Assembly: GCF_033568475.1 (NCBI RefSeq)
Contig: NC_133120.1
Coordinates: 95,436,151-95,500,150, forward strand
Source: Henckelia pumila
Lineage: Eukaryota; Streptophyta; Magnoliopsida; Lamiales; Gesneriaceae
Reading direction: 5' to 3'
Length of the DNA stretch: 64,000 nt
The notes beneath the pieces are model-generated. The model saw nothing but the letters and a program-made list of their open reading frames with translations, was not told where the DNA came from and made no database searches. The translations under genes were made by a program, and so were the position numbers. Shown piece after piece: positions 35,261-48,059 of this stretch; the stretch's first letter is position 1, and each line of letters opens with the position of its first letter.

Positions 35261-35661
35261 GGGCAAAAGAAGGAAAAAAAACAAACCGTTTTGTTATCGT
35301 TTTCTTTGACCTTTAGCTAGCGTTAGGAGTAGGAATCACGTGCCTGAAGATTTTGAGGATTTTGGTGATCTGAATTAAGGCTTAAAGCAGATTCAAAGCT
35401 GACTTGAAAAGATATGTTTTGATCTAAATTAAATCATCAAGCGGATTCGTGGCAGATTCAAACATATGTGTTTTGGTTTGATAAGGTTAAAATTGCAAAT
35501 AAGAGCGATATATTATTTTATCAGAGTGCGCAGCAGATTGTTGATTTATAAGACAATAATAGTGGAAATTAGACATGTAAGTGTGGGATTGTATGGATTA
35601 GTTGAGGAAAATTTATATTTTTGGAGATTGATCAGTCAAATTTCGAGTACAAAATTCTTTT

Positions 35662-35674
35662 AAGGAGGGTAGAT
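35662..35674 (+). other. Polypurine tract of the LARD-like element
   Basis: AAGGAGGGTAGAT directly before the TGTAATATCC start of the 3' LTR. Confidence 0.8.
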
Positions 35675-38600
35675 TGTAATATCCAGAAAATCCATAAAAC
35701 TATTCTTGATTTATTAAAGAAATTTTAAATGAATTTTAAGTTATTTCATTTGATTATTTATGATTTAAATGTTATTGCTATTTAAATGCTTTTGTCATTT
35801 AAATGTTTTATTGTGTTAAATGATGTTTAGTTATTTCATTTTATTATTCATGATTTAAAAGGTTATGCTTGATTTAATGTTTTTATATTTTAAATTGTTT
35901 TAAGTTATGATTATGTATATGATTTCATGATTTGTGTGTTTAATGTTTTAACGTTCTCAGTTGAACTAATTATTTCAGGGCGAGTTTGATTCTGAACTCA
36001 CAGAACGAAGCTAACCTATGAACGAGATCGTAGAAATTATTTTTACGAGTATTTTAAGTATAATATTGTAATAATTTTACTTTAATCTTCAAGAGGTAGA
36101 ATATTTTATCAGTTCGTTTCGAAACGTGTGACCTGAATGTGTTTTAAGTAATCAACACACGTTATTTATTAATTAAACGTCACCTCATCCATCTACCATT
36201 TACCCACCTCATTGATCTATGGTTTCCCCCTCCTACTACATGCTCAACCCCACCCCATTATTCTATCATCCCCCCTCTTCACGTCAACTTTTTCCCATTC
36301 ATTCTATTTCCTTCCATTCTTCTTCCCTCTTCATTTCTTGGTTCCATCGGCTTCCCCAAATCCAAAGTAGTTTAGCTTTCAAAATTCCATTTGCGCCAAG
36401 GTTAGTCCGTTGCCGAGGTTCCGGATCTTCTCGATCTTCATTCAAGGCAAATTTTTCAACAAGTATTTTAAGATTTTGAAACCCATTCAAGATTATAATT
36501 ATTTTAATATGAAAATGTATATTTATGTGTATGTTTTAATGGTTTATGATTTTGAAGAAGCATAAAATTACGAGTGTCAAGTTATGAATTGTTAAAATTG
36601 TGAAACGTGATCGTTCTTGACAAGTTTTTGATAGATGTGTAGAAAATAATGAATTTTTGAAGATTATGATGTTATTGAAAGTTTTAAAGGTGAGAAATTG
36701 ATGTTTAATTGAAAGAAAATGAATTTTTGAGATTTTGAAGAAGTTGAGAAATTTTGATAGTATTTACGGTTTAAAAGTTTTGAAGCAAAATCATTTAATA
36801 TTTTAGTGTTTTGAAGTTAGTTAATCCATTTTCAATTACAAGAAGATGAGGTTTGATGATTTATGTAGTTAGGATTTTGGGTAAAAGAAGTTTATGTTTG
36901 AAGTTTGAAGTGTTGAAGTTGTGTTTGGTGGCACTAGATTACCGATACTTGTTATGATTTTGAGGATAATAATTAGTGTAGTGATCCAAATGATATGAGG
37001 CTAATTTTATTTCAAAGCTAGCTTATTTATCTACAACTTTGATGTTTTGGGTTTTGTCAAAATCATTTTGGAAGATTGGTCAAAATCACCCCAAAGTGTG
37101 TAGAGTGTTTTGAATTCTCGGCAGTGACACATCTAGGGAGAATGATCATAACGTTTTACGGAAAACTCCAATTTAGGTGAGAATTTCGGCATTAGGAAGC
37201 CAAGATCCAGAGCTACAATTTTCATGTTTACCACCTTTTCAAATTCCGGCTTCAAAATAGAGTTTCAGAGCGAGCAAGAAGACCCATCTGTGCAGGTTAA
37301 GCGCGCCCGCGCCGATAATGGATCGGCCGCGCCTAACCTTCGAATTTCAAGTTCTTTTTATGTTATTTTAGGGTCTTAAATTAATTTTTATGATATTTTA
37401 AGGCTTCTAAAATATATTTAAGAGTTTTTATGCAAAAAGTTTCAAGTTTTAAGTCAAGAACGACAAGAACGACTTACGTGGATCGATTACGCTATGTGAT
37501 GCATGTAAATGTCTAAGTTTCATTCATGAAACCTATGTTCAATATGAAAGTATGATTTTTATCATCTATGACATGCATGAAGTAATGGAGTAAAGTTTTA
37601 TGTTCATGAAATGAAAGTTATGACGGAATTTACGATGAAACAATGATGTTTCATAATGAATGAAATGATATGATGAATGATGTTAAGATGATATGATATG
37701 TTGATGCATGAAAAGATTTTGATGTCTTATGTGTCTTTGTGGTGGCAAACACGAGATTGGTGCTCCGGTTTGGGCTCCGAAGAGGTCCTTTCCAAACATG
37801 GCTCATGAGATAGATAAGTACACGGGACTGGTGCTCCGGAATGAGCTTCGAAGAGGGCCTTTCCAAAGAACGAATGTTATGAGGCTTAGTGCCATATGCT
37901 TGTTGATCAACAGGAACTACGAATGTGCCCATTATGAAGGTTGCCACAATTTCACATAATTCATCACCCCAAAATGATAAGTTTCTATGTAATGTTCATG
38001 GTTTATGTTCATGATTTGATGTTGTCCAAGTTGCATGATTTTATTTATTAGATGTTAAGTGCAAAAGTTTATTTAAGAATGAAATGGTAATGTTTTGGGA
38101 ATATGCATGAAGTCTATTTTCAAGATTTAAAGTTAAGTTGATGTTTATGTTTAAGTTTCTTGCATCTTTTAAGAGTTTTGAAGTTCATGTTTAAGATTTT
38201 AAGTTTAAAGTTCCATGATGTTTACGTTAAAATTCTTCAAGTTCAAGGTATCATGTTATGTATGCTCAAGTCATTTTAAGTTTAAATTTTTTTGAAGCTA
38301 TAATGACATCGATATGTATATTTTAATCTTGCTGAGTCCTTTAGACTCACTATACTTGAATGGTGTAGATGTTTTAGCAGTTTTGATTTAAAAAGCTTTG
38401 GTAGCACGGCTGAAGAGTCCAAGAGGCGAATACATCGCATGACACAATAGTTCAAAAGCTCTGATGTATTTAAAAAGAAAATATTTACCTAGGTTTATTT
38501 ATGTTATGTTGTTACAATATTTTATTTACGATGTTCAAAAGTAATGGTTTAATTATTTAAATTGTCAATATTTTAAAGATGAGTTTTGAGGATCTCAAAT

Positions 38601-38956
38601 GGTTCGTCTTTTAAATATTCATTTCAGTTTGATAGTTATTAAGTGAGTTTCTCAATTGCTTTCAATTGTATTTTATTTATATAATAATTAATTGAATTCA
38701 CATTCCCTTTTCCTATTTAAATGTTAGTAGTAAGTTTTGACGTGCCGTATTTTAAATGGTCTTTGTTATTGAGTTGCATCAGTGTTTATTAGACTTCGTG
38801 AACACGGAGTCATGAGTTCTATTGTTAAAGATTTAGATTTGAAATTCTTTTGGAATTGGTGTGATACACTCGCTGTATGACTTTTTAGTTATGAAAATTT
38901 TTTCCAACCTTTTTCGCAACTATTTTATTAAATGTTCTAGAATACGGGACGTCACA
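35675..38956 (+). repeat. 3' LTR of the LARD-like element
   Basis: 3,282 bases, collinear with the 5' LTR with no net length change. Many of the differences visible by eye are transitions. Confidence 0.95.
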
Positions 38957-39334
38957 CAATTGCTATAGCTTAACTTGATTTGATTCTCAACCATATTGGT
39001 CATGCATAATCATACAAAATTTTCTTGTGTGTATTTTTTCAGCCTATAAAATAAACTTGTTTCCTTGGCTCTGATGATCATCAAATTTATTATACATAAT
39101 AATGATTTTTTATATAATAATAATCAAGATCCTGACAAGAAAAAAATATCAAAATTAAGATTTTTCTAATATAAACCAGTGTATTAAAATATTAACAAAT
39201 GTATTGAAGAAGAGATAATTTAGTTATACAATTAATTATTTAATTAATGATATATACATATATATTTCATAAGTTCATCACTTTTGTTCTAAAATCTAAC
39301 ATATTAATATTTGGTAAATCTTTTTTTAAGGTGC

Positions 39335-39605
39335 TTGGGCTACTGTGCGGTCTGTAAAGCGGCAAGCGCTCGGTTCTACAATTGATATCAGATTCAAGGT
39401 CATGAGTTCGATTCTAATTGATTCCAAGAAGTGGAATTATTGAGAGGAAGATTGTTGGGTGCAATAATTGTCCATGCTGGTAGAACGATTGAACTATGTC
39501 GCTTGGGCAACTGTGTGATTTAAAATATTGGAGTTGCACATTTACCACCAACTATAGCTTTTGGTAAAGCGGCAAGCGTTCGGTCTTACAAATATATTTT
39601 TTGCA
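39335..39605 (+). mobile_element. TRIM-like element, copy b
   Basis: The repeated blocks gcttgggc...actgtg and gtaaagcggcaagcgctcgg (39355) / gtaaagcggcaagcgttcgg (39565) act as LTR ends. Immediately after the first comes an acaattgatatcagattc-type primer site, and before the second repeat a purine run (gaagtgg...gagaggaag) followed by ttgggtgcaataattgtcc. The left LTR is truncated. There is no coding capacity. Confidence 0.5.
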
Positions 39606-40000
39606 ATAACATGCCAAAAAAAGTGAAGAAATGTTTTTTTTTTTCGAGAGTGTGAACAAATATATTTTAAACAAATTAAAAACTTTTATTTTCTTTTCAA
39701 GGATTTAAGTAACTTAGTTTAAAATAATTTTTCTAACATAAAACTGGTTTGAGTTTATTGTGATTTATCGCTTTTCTATCACACAAATTTGTTATGAGTC
39801 CGTAAGTATTAGCATTAGTCAGCTAAGTATTATAGTATAGTAAACATTAAATTGGAACTTAGTTATAATCATTTTTTTTTACCTTGAATAAAATGTATTG
39901 ATGTTGTTGATTACATTTTTATTCTTTATAGCTCACCACTAAAATATGTTTGGTCCTAAACTTTTCAAATATATTACACAGTTAGTCCTCGCCATTAATT

Positions 40001-40306
40001 TTAGGGAAAATAGTTTTTTTTTTGTCAACTAATTTGTTCAATTTTAGGTTTTGGTCCACTAAGTTTAAAGTTTGGTTTTGTTACACCAATTTTTTATTTT
40101 CGGCTATTTTTGTCAAATTTCTTAGATGAAACCAAAAATTATAACATGATTTTGAAAAATGTTGACTTGTCAAGCCGTCACGCTAGCAATTCGATCAAAA
40201 TACCATAAAATAAAAGGTTAGTGTACTTTAAAACCAAACTTTTAAAAGTTAATGAACTAAACCCCAAAAATAAAAAAATTCATGGACCAAAAATCATTTT
40301 CCCTTA
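40001..40306. repeat. Fold-back/MITE copy 3
   Basis: Inverted ends ttagggaaaatag and tcattttccctta, with the internal block cacgctagcaattcgatcaa shared with the other two copies. Confidence 0.65.
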
Positions 40307-42803
40307 GTTTTATAGTCTTCTTCATAAAAATTGGAAAACCAAGAAGTCCAGCTAACTTACCAAATCTAAATAAATAAATAAATAAATTGATTGAATAATG
40401 TAGGATCATACTTCTCCTTTATTAGTAAAACTAGTTTTTCACCCGTGCGATGCACGGTGTGTTATTTTATATATTTAACGATTAAATATATAGGTAATAA
40501 GTATAATCGTTTGAATATCTTTAAAAATATTGATAAAATATAATGAATATATTTAAAATTTAATAATATCATATATTTATAACTTTTAAAAAATATAAAG
40601 TTTTTTTTGTATAAAGTTGAATATATATACCGATCAATACGTATCGAAATCTCTGTATATCGTAAAATTTTGGTATAATCGTTATGATAATTATATGTAT
40701 CAAAATTTTTGGTACACCGATTTCGGTATATATCAAAATTTTTGGTGCGATATCGGTATAAAAAATTTTTATTCAATATTTTTTGATATGACATATATTT
40801 TTGGTACGATACGGTTTGTTGTCCTTAAGTATATATAGATCATTTTTGCGACCAAATTATGGTATCTTCAATATAATTTCGGATTTTCTATTTCTCTCTA
40901 GTATTATTATATACTACAACTCTTTAGGATTTTAAAACGTAATGTCCCACAAAATCTTATAATTCTAAAAAATATTGTTTCATACTTTAATTAACCCATT
41001 TTTAACAATGTATAAAAGGAAACTATTTAAATTTATTTTTTAATAGACCAAAATAACAATATACAAATCATATTTAAATTTTTTTATTATTTTAATTTAA
41101 TATAGTGGGTAAAATTTTCATATAGATAAATTTATTTAATTTGGTAAGATTATAAAAAATTTTAAGTGTATATACACAAAAACCAAATATAAAAGTTTTT
41201 TAACAATAAACTTTTTGAAAAAAAAAAAAATTACAATTTGTTCGGAGTTTAAAAATTATAAATGGTTTAAAATTATAAATTTTAACTAATAAGATAGAAT
41301 ATTATACTTTTCTTCAAATTTAGAGACCAAAAATATGTTCATTAATAAATTATCTTTGTTTAATCTATCATATTTTTCTTTTATATGTGTTTTTAATTGC
41401 AAATATTTTTTATTATATTTGTTTTTAGTTTTCTTAAAGAGCGAAATTAGATAATTGATAGGGAAAAATTTTATAATGAATATTAAAATTAAAAAAAATA
41501 ATTATCTTGTTAAAAAAATCTATGGTAAAAAATTATGGACTATATTTTATTATTGTTTTTTTTAGTGTTTTGTGTAGTTATCTTTCAAAAGTATATACTC
41601 TCATAAAACCAGATAAATATTATTTCTATTATAATAAAAAATAATGTAAATTTATTTTTAAGTTTTCTTCTTCTATTATTTTTATTTTCAATGCAGACAA
41701 AATTAAAAATATTTTCTTTTACCATAAAAAAACTAATAAGAAAACAAATGTATTTTATGTGTGTTATATAAATATTTTTAATTTAATAAATTATTTGATG
41801 AAATATTTTTTAAAAGCTAAATTACAACATGCGACTTCTCTTGTTGAAAAAAGCTAAATTACAATATATGATCTACATCGTATATTTTTATGTGTATATA
41901 AATATTTTTAAATTTATGTGATTGATCACCAATTATTTTCAATACAGGATCATCACCAATTGTAATAAAAAATATCATCATTTTATCAATTAAATTTCCC
42001 CACAAAGTGCATGCTAACTTGTGGTGCCTAAAAAATTATAAATATATATGGAATATATAAGAATTCAAATTCATAATCACCATAAAAATAAGATATTAAA
42101 ATAACAATATTTACCCCAATCACATCTAGAAAAATAAAGTGATAAATTGACACAAATTAAAATATAATAATAAATGCATGCCAAGATCATTTAATTACAC
42201 GACACTTCAAGATTAAACATGACAAAAAATTTTGATTCGTCGATGACTTCTGCGTTCGTCAAATGTTTAAATTTCTTGAATTCAAATATATTTGACGAAA
42301 AATTATGATTTTTTTTATTTCGAAAACATTTGTTTTATAAAATATTACATTTTCAAAATTTTTAAAAGAGCGTCGTCTATAATATTTGGTATATTGATTT
42401 TCCATAAATCTATATTATGTATCTTAATTAGAACCTTGATATAAATTTACTTAACATATTCTAAAAAATAATTATCATTTTTAATCAAATTTATTAATCG
42501 ACAAAAAATTTGAATTTTTTGAAAAATATTTATTTTTAAAAATTCTGATTGAAAAATAATATATGATTTTTTATAATATCTTTTTATATTCTTTTTATTA
42601 ATAAGAGTTATATCAACCAAGATAAAGAATTTAATATAATCACACAAAATTGGTATGTCCATTTAAAGATTATCTCAAATAATATAAGTATTTCTCATAA
42701 ATATGGTAAATATTTTAAAACGAATCAAATTTTTCTGCGAATAATATTCTAACATAAACTTTTTTTTAAAGAAAAATGAACCTCCTTAATTTTGTAAAAT
42801 TTC

Positions 42804-43118
42804 TAAATTTTAATTCTAAATTAGGTAAATTGTATTATTTATGGAACATTTTATATGTAATTGAGAAATATTCTAAATTCGTTGTATTATTATAGAAATT
42901 TAGAATTTATTAAAATTTCACATATATGCGGTAATTTGTTTCAAAATTTGATTTGGTAATTTGTTTCAAAATTTGATTTGAAGCAAATTTTCAGACGAAT
43001 TTTGACCCATATAAATTTTAATTCTAAATTACAAAAATTTTATCATTTATTGAAAATTTTATATATAATTGGGAAGTCTGCAAAATTTTGTTGTATTATT
43101 ATTATTATTATTATTATT

Positions 43119-43181
<63 letters not shown>

Positions 43182-43430
43182 ATATAATATATATATAGCA
43201 TTTATTGAAGATTTCAAATATATATGATAATTGTTTGAAAAGTTTGTTCGTTGGCATTGGAAGCATGTTTTCAGATGAATTTAGTTCCGTATAAAATTGT
43301 TTATGAAGCAAATTCGAAATACTAAATGAAATAAATTGTTATATAATACATTTGTACATTATTATTTATAGTATTGTAAGATATTTTGAAATATATATGG
43401 ACTCAAATAATTAATTATTTTTTATAAAGT
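42804..43430. repeat. Diverged tandem repeats of about 208 bases
   Basis: The block aaattttaattctaaatta recurs at about 42805 and 43013, followed in both by a 'tcatttat(tg)gaa' and 'ttttatatntaattg' series and a ttgtattatta end. A weaker third copy follows from about 43290. Inside the first copy a 26-base segment (ggtaatttgtttcaaaattt) is itself doubled at about 42930 and 42955. Confidence 0.6.
43094..43181. repeat. Compound microsatellite (ATT)n(GTT)n
   Basis: About nine ATT units pass directly into about twenty GTT units. The switch looks like one point mutation that then expanded. It is likely to vary in length between individuals. Confidence 0.95.
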
Positions 43431-43694
43431 GATTAAGCAAATTTTAAATTAAAGTAAGTTTTTGGCAAATAAAATTATTATAAAGTAAGTTAATTTGAAT
43501 CAATTATATTTGTGCATTATATATATAGATATATATGAAAATGACAACTATTTCTAAGTAATATTTAAAATAAATTTCGGTGCATAAAACATATAAATAG
43601 AATTAAATAAAGTTTGTTTCCTATTTTAGCTTAAAGTTTTTGGCGGGATTTTACTATATTTGGCAAAAACTCAGTTATTATATATATATAGATA

Positions 43695-43990
43695 AGTGTA
43701 GTACATCAACCCAATCATCGTGGTTCAATCGCTCTACCCAACAATGATAATTATTGCACCATAATAATCTCTCTTAATAATTGTACTTTTTGAAATCAAT
43801 GAGAATCGAACCCATGACATTAGCTCTGATACCAATTGTAAAACCGAGCGATTGCCATTATACCAAAAGTTATAGCTGATGATAACAGTGCAACTCAAAT
43901 CTTCTAAACGATACATCAATTCAATCATCATAATTCGATCACTCTACTCAGCAGGGACAATGCTTGCACTCCAACATAAAGCCTTAACTT
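43695..43990 (-). mobile_element. TRIM-like element, copy c
   Basis: Left segment (acatcaacccaatcatcgtg) and right segment (acatcaattcaatcatcata) are LTR-like repeats. Between them gctctgataccaattgta is the complement of a tRNA-Met primer site (TGGTATCAGAGC on the minus strand). It has no coding capacity and the same general design as copies a and b. Confidence 0.55.
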
Positions 43991-45704
43991 ACGATATGAT
44001 TCGACTTGACCTGAACCAAATTGTTATAGTTGATTGTTGATCAATTTAATTTTATATTTTTCTTAAAAGTTTAACAATCGAAATATCATGCTAAAAATAT
44101 CAGTAGATTAAAAACATGACGATAAGGATAAAATTTGAAAATAAGTCCACAAAATTAATAACTTTTTTTATTTTGTAATACTTTTATAATCATAATATAT
44201 GACAAAAATTTATTCTATTTTTCAAATTTACATAATTGCATATCAATATTAATATTCGTTAGACATTATTAAAATTTAAAATTAAATAAGAAAAAAATTA
44301 ACAAACATATGAATGAATGAAGAAGTGAGAAAAAAATCTTTTGCTTTTATTGTTGTTAATTAATAATTAATAATATTTTAAGTTTTTGTTATATCTATAC
44401 TATATATTGATTTAACCGATTTTTAATATGACTTATCGGTTACCACTTACCTTATTATTGTTAATTAATAATTAATTTAGTTAATAATAATAATTAATAA
44501 AATTTTAATTTGTATAGTTTTTAGGTATATTTTTAAACCTCGATCAATCTTTTTTTTAAAAAAAAAATAACCTCTTGTAGTGCAATTCAAATACCGGAGG
44601 TCATTTTTAAAAAAAAAATGATTGACCAAAGTTAATTCCCCAATTTTCCATTTTAAGCACACGAAAATAATATTAGTGATAATTAATAATAAAATTTTTT
44701 AAATTTTAATGTTTTAAGAGCACAAATATCAAGGACATTTATTAATATTAAATATTAACAATTAATCTACCTAAAATAAAATAAATAAGTAAATGGAGAC
44801 AAAATGATGACATATTTAGTTAAACTATAAAATGACATAGAAAACTTCAAAAAAGTTTTGGAAATGCCAACAAAGCTCATACAACAAATAAAATTTCTAA
44901 AATAAAAGAGGACATATGTGAAAATTCATAACTCAAAGTGTGACTTTTATAATAGTAATAGATTATACAATACATACTTTAAAAAATATATATGCAATTA
45001 GAAAGAGATGGCATTGAATTAAATGCCTTTTGAAATTCTTACTTTTGCAGCGCAGCTTGACAGAGAGATTTGAAATCATGCATTTCAATTCAGTGACAGG
45101 ATGAATTTATCTTCATGAATTTCAGATCCATCGGTATCATTTCAACATCTCTCTTGAAATCAAATCTCTTATGCTAGGCTTGAATTTTTTTGACATAAAA
45201 AATAATATTTCATTCAAGTCGTCTTCATGTGACTTTTTGTAGTATATGATATTCAAAATTCCATCCTCTCAAATAGACATTTACCTCAAGTCAAATCAAA
45301 TATTTTCATTTAAGTCATGTGTGTTTCCTTTTTTAATATCTTTTCCAATTTATTTATTCTATAATTGACATGGCAATTGGCATGAATCACATCCGTAAAT
45401 GAAGGCATGAAGCTTTAATAGTGATGGATGTATATTATAAATTGAACTTACCCAAAACGCCTGGACAATTCAATTCCAATTCCATTTATTTGATTGAGTA
45501 AGCATGACGAAACCTTGGCGAGATCGCGTGAACGTAGTAAATACGCGTTGCACCGGCGAATCACGCGCCTTTCGCCAACCGGCACCCTCTTCGCCGCACT
45601 TCCTTTTATTCCACCGACTCTCTTATTTCTTCATTCTTGCGACCTCTTCTCCACCATATTTTTGGTCTTTCACGCATAGCTCACCCGCCTCCGGATCTAG
45701 ATCT

Positions 45705-47426
45705 ATGGGCGATTTGACGGAATCTTCGACTCTTCGGGCGTCGCCTACGAGGCAACCCCCTGTCAGAGAGGACTGTTGGACGGAAGAGGCTACTCGGACT
45801 TTGGTTGAAGCTTGGGGTCGCCGTTACGTGGAACTCAACCGCGGGAACCTCCGTCAGAAGGACTGGCAAGAGGTGGCTGACGTCGTCAACGTGCATCACG
45901 GCCACACCAAGAAGTTTCGCCGCACCGATGTTCAGTGCAAGAATCGGATTGATACTATCAAGAACAAGTATAAGACTGAGAAGGCCAAGATCTCTGAATC
46001 TAGCGGGACTTTGACATCTTCGTGGCCATTCTTCCCTTGTATGGATTATTTGATCGGATCTAATTTCAGTAAGCATCAGAATAAGTCTCCAATGGAGATG
46101 GACCAATATGCTCCTCTGTTATCTCTTCCATCTCCACCCATGGGTGTGCCGTTTTCCTATCGTAGTTCTCCCTCATCCACGATGGTGACCCCGGTGATTT
46201 TGCCTCAGAGACGTTCGATGTCGCCACCGCCGACGGACGAATCATATTTCAAGAGGAACTTTTCTGCTATTGCGGCTGCTGCTGCGGCAGCAGATGATGA
46301 TGATGGAGAATTTGAAGGGGCTGAAGCGGAGGGGAGCGAGGGTAGGGACTTTGAGGCGGAAGAGAAAGGGTATGAGGGTATGGGAAGATTAGCCAAGGCG
46401 ATTGAGAGGTTTGGGTAGATATACGAGAAGGTGGAGGGTATGAAGCAGAGGCAAATGGTTGAATTGGAGAAGAAGAGGATGCAGTTTGCTAAAGATTTGG
46501 AGGTTCAGAGGATGCAGTTGTTTATGGATACTCAAGTCCAGCTCGAGAAGATCGAACAAGCCAGAAGATCATCTGTATCTTTTGATGGTATGCGACATCT
46601 TCTCATTTTTTTCCCACTAAACTAGCTTGTAATATGACCATGAAACATTAGTATGTTTGAACTGATTATTAATATTTATTATTATTATTTTCTAGAACGA
46701 TGATAAAGATTAAGCTGGTAGCCTAGATTGGTTTTCTCTAATGAATTCTCTTGCATGTTGAGGTTTCTTGTATTAGAGAATAAAAGTTCTTAGCATGAAT
46801 ATGTTTCTGAGGTTGGACGTTCTTTTATTTTGAGAAATGGGAATCTGGAATTCCCGCAACTTTTGAAATCTTCTAATGTTAAAACAATAATAGGTCGTGC
46901 CGTATGGCATCTGTGTGTTGCTATTGTGTTTGTGCATTCCAAGCTGAACTCTGCTACCTGGAAGATAACAATTCAAGGTCATTAACAGTCTATTGTTGTG
47001 TTAGTTTTGTTAGTTATTTTTATTTGTGCATTTCATTGTTGGCTGACCTATATCAACTAGGAGATAACAATGTGAGGTTATTTGCAATCTGTTGTTGTGT
47101 TAATTTTGTTATTGTTATCGTTTCATGAGTGTTGATGTTGTGATCTATCTATTGCAACTTTCTTTGAAAATTGAGTTCAATTGTGTTATGTCAAACAAGA
47201 TCTGTTATGGTCATTGACACACTTGGAGTTTGAACATGTCCTTGAATATCTTTATTTGTTTAAATTTCTGTAGTGCCTATTGAATTAGGTCATGCCTGAT
47301 TTTTCTAGTTATTGTAAGGTTGCATGTGTATTAAATATCTTTCAATATCATCCAAGCTCACGAACAAAACAATACCTCAATGTTATATTTGTCATCAATG
47401 CTGCAGATGTGTACAACTGGCCATGA
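45705..47426 (+). CDS. Trihelix transcription factor (SIP1/ASIL-like), interrupted by one stop codon
   Basis: Nuclear DNA-binding protein. The ATG at 45705 ([10 protein letters not shown]) is preferred over the one at 45504 because family members start shortly before the trihelix. Trihelix domain: [60 protein letters not shown], then the fourth-helix [18 protein letters not shown] Pro/Ser-rich linker, an Ala run and an acidic stretch follow. At 46416-46418 a TAG interrupts [17 protein letters not shown]; the same frame continues with the C-terminal coiled coil ([20 protein letters not shown]) typical of this clade. A donor at 46588 and acceptor at 47405-47406 allow a short last exon (47407-47426) ending DVYNWP. 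As it stands the product would end at residue 237 without the coiled coil. Confidence 0.8.
46261..46330 (+). other. Alanine and aspartate codon runs in the trihelix gene
   Basis: Eight to nine consecutive Ala codons (gct/gcg/gca mix) followed by four Asp codons (gat/gac). The mixed codons show this is not a recent simple-repeat slippage product. Confidence 0.8.
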
Positions 47427-48056
47427 GGAAAGAACTCGACGGAGACATCCTTTGTGGGGGTCGAGGCACCGGAGCCAGAGGGAACTTCGATCAATACCCC
47501 CACTGTAGGTGTGTGTCCAACACATGCATGAGTGTAGGACCCACATGATTTTGGGCCAATCATGACCCACCAAGCTGCAGATAGCTTCGAAAAACCCCCG
47601 GAGCTATTTGCCCCTTTCACTTACAGTTGTCTTATTATTTTTTCAAGAAAATTTCAAATGAAGTTTGGTAGTCGCAAATTGGTTAGCAAATTAGTAGAGA
47701 TTTAATGTGATTTTAAGGAGACCTCTTACCGTATTTGTCGTTCATCTTTTTTTCTATTTACTTTCGAATTATTTGAGTAGCTGCGAAAGTTCTACATCTT
47801 GTGTGCAATTAATGGTATATTTGGTTTCGTAGTAGATATTTGATCTTTAATGGTTTTTTAAGAGAGACACACATAGGAAAATGCATTTAAGCATTTTGTT
47901 TTTAAATATCAGTTTATAAGATCCTAATTCCTACATTGGAGTTGTTGTCCACACTGCATTTCCTTATCATAATTGGTCCAAACATGTGATTGGGGTTCAT
48001 CCGTTCATGCATGTTTGATATCACATTTTTTTTAAAAAAAAAAAAAAAAAAGAGAG
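47427..48056. other. 3' flank of the trihelix gene
   Basis: Presumed 3' UTR and intergenic sequence with a poly-A run near 48030. No gene is seen. Confidence 0.5.
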
Positions 48057-48059
48057 AGG

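Larger units (their letters stand above)
31003..38956 (+). mobile_element. Young non-autonomous LTR retrotransposon (LARD-like)
   Basis: Two LTRs of identical length (3,282 bases) surround a 1,390-base interior. Ends are TGTAATATCC...GTCACA and the target duplication is CAATT (30998-31002 and 38957-38961). A tRNA-Met-type primer site follows the left LTR and a polypurine tract precedes the right LTR. The interior has no gag or pol, so the enzymes must come from another element. By eye the LTRs differ at some four to five dozen positions, around 1.5 percent, which suggests an insertion within the last million years or so. Confidence 0.95.
38962..45503. other. Long AT-rich intergenic region without genes
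   Basis: No credible ORF or exon. It contains two TRIM-like elements, fold-back copy 3, diverged tandem repeats and a compound microsatellite. Near 40440-40460 the text ttcacccgtgcgatgcacgg is a small GC-rich hairpin often seen at the ends of plant repeats. At 40617-40830 there is a low-complexity cluster of 'cggtata/aaaattttggta' motifs. Confidence 0.5.

Noticed and set aside
31547..36479. ORF pair MVSPSYYMLNPTPLF... in both LTRs
   Set aside because: It is the same stretch of the two LTRs; no start context, promoter or known domain, and substitutions there do not look constrained.
39400..39420. tRNA-like B box (gagttcgattcta)
   Set aside because: No tRNA fold around it; it belongs to the primer-site region of a TRIM-like element. 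The same holds for 43798-43815.
40438..40460. Helitron end
   Set aside because: The cacccgtgcgatgcacgg hairpin is suggestive, but no TC...CTRR ends or AT target could be paired with it.
45504..45704. N-terminal extension of the trihelix protein
   Set aside because: The upstream ATG adds 67 low-complexity residues not typical of the family; the ATG at 45705 is preferred.
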